Part shown: positions 63,906 to 64,000 of the stretch, in pieces
Layout of the letters: every line of letters begins with the position of its first letter
How positions within the stretch are numbered: position 1 is the stretch's first letter
Assembly (NCBI RefSeq): GCF_000373625.1
Contig: NZ_KB891987.1
Span: forward strand, 1,274,441 to 1,338,440
DNA length: 64,000 bases
Reading direction: 5' to 3'
From: Streptomyces sp. LaPpAH-108
Lineage (GTDB): Bacteria; Actinomycetota; Actinomycetes; Streptomycetales; Streptomycetaceae
Made by a program: the position numbers and the translations under genes
The notes under the pieces: generated by a model
The model's input: only the letters and a program-made list of their open reading frames with translations
What the model was told of the DNA's origin: nothing
Databases searched by the model: none

Positions 63906-64000
63906 CGAAGGGAAGCCCGGAGGAAAGCCCGAGAGGGTGAGTACAAAGGAAGCGACCGTTCCTTGAGAACTCAACAGCGTGCCAAAAATCAACGCCAGAT
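63906..64000 (+). other. rRNA operon leader upstream of 16S rRNA
   Basis: The stretch ending TTGAGAACTCAACAGCGTGCC...AACGCCAGAT is the conserved Streptomyces sequence just before 16S rRNA, recalled from known rrn leaders. TTGAGAACTCAA (63963-63974) is a 12-bp near-palindrome (arms TTGAG/CTCAA). The 16S gene itself starts beyond base 64000. Short open frames on the minus strand here are chance. Confidence 0.75.

Noticed and set aside
63673..63992. Short minus-strand ORFs rich in Phe/Ser/Arg in the rRNA leader
   Set aside because: Repetitive readings of the tandem promoter units; non-coding leader.

Overview
The window is high-GC actinobacterial chromosome. Third codon positions are almost all G or C, many genes start with GTG, and -10 boxes are of the TAgRrT type. 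Gene content and order match, as far as I remember, the conserved core of a Streptomyces chromosome: dxr - M50 protease - ispG - proS - rimP/nusA/ylxR/infB - rbfA/truB - ribF - type VII secretion locus - rpsO/pnp - M16 peptidase - dapB - thyX - dapA - RNase J, ending in an rRNA operon leader. No tRNA, CRISPR array, transposase or prophage was seen.

Layout. 1-800: end of an acyl-CoA dehydrogenase. 798-1466: a vapBC toxin-antitoxin pair with a direct-repeat operator candidate. 1549-5457: isoprenoid genes dxr and ispG around a site-2 protease. 5458-5988: a gene-free stretch with three 121-bp tandem repeats. 5989-11416: two GNAT acetyltransferases, proS, and on the minus strand a lipoprotein / DUF4439 / kinase-like operon. 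11667-18838: the nusA-infB-rbfA-truB translation and transcription block, interrupted by a 160-bp nested inverted repeat. 19108-23597: a protease-like/P-loop giant protein and ribF.

23706-50660 is a Streptomyces-type ESX/type VII secretion locus: eccB, eccC, eccD, eccE, two mycosins, esxA, esxB and a ParA/MinD-like EspI-type ATPase. Flanking the esx operon are two paralogous minus-strand cassettes. Each has the same order: a small MAWDEWEQLK protein, a ~765-aa protein with an N-terminal WXG helical hairpin, then a lipoprotein. One cassette carries three tandem lipoprotein paralogues. These look like secreted-substrate modules, possibly effector plus immunity lipoprotein, and are the best candidate here for an undescribed system.

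50718-64000 returns to housekeeping: a DUF397 protein, a membrane-anchored beta-propeller protein, rpsO-pnp with its intergenic hairpin, an M16 peptidase, dapB, small membrane proteins, thyX, dapA and RNase J. The last 500 bases hold tandem rRNA promoters and the leader just upstream of a 16S gene outside the window.

Other points of interest: a three-residue insertion between two iron-sulphur ligands of IspG; an APH-family protein lacking its catalytic residues; three overlapping micro-ORFs before infB; a candidate small RNA before dapA; and an inverted repeat over the predicted esx operon promoter.
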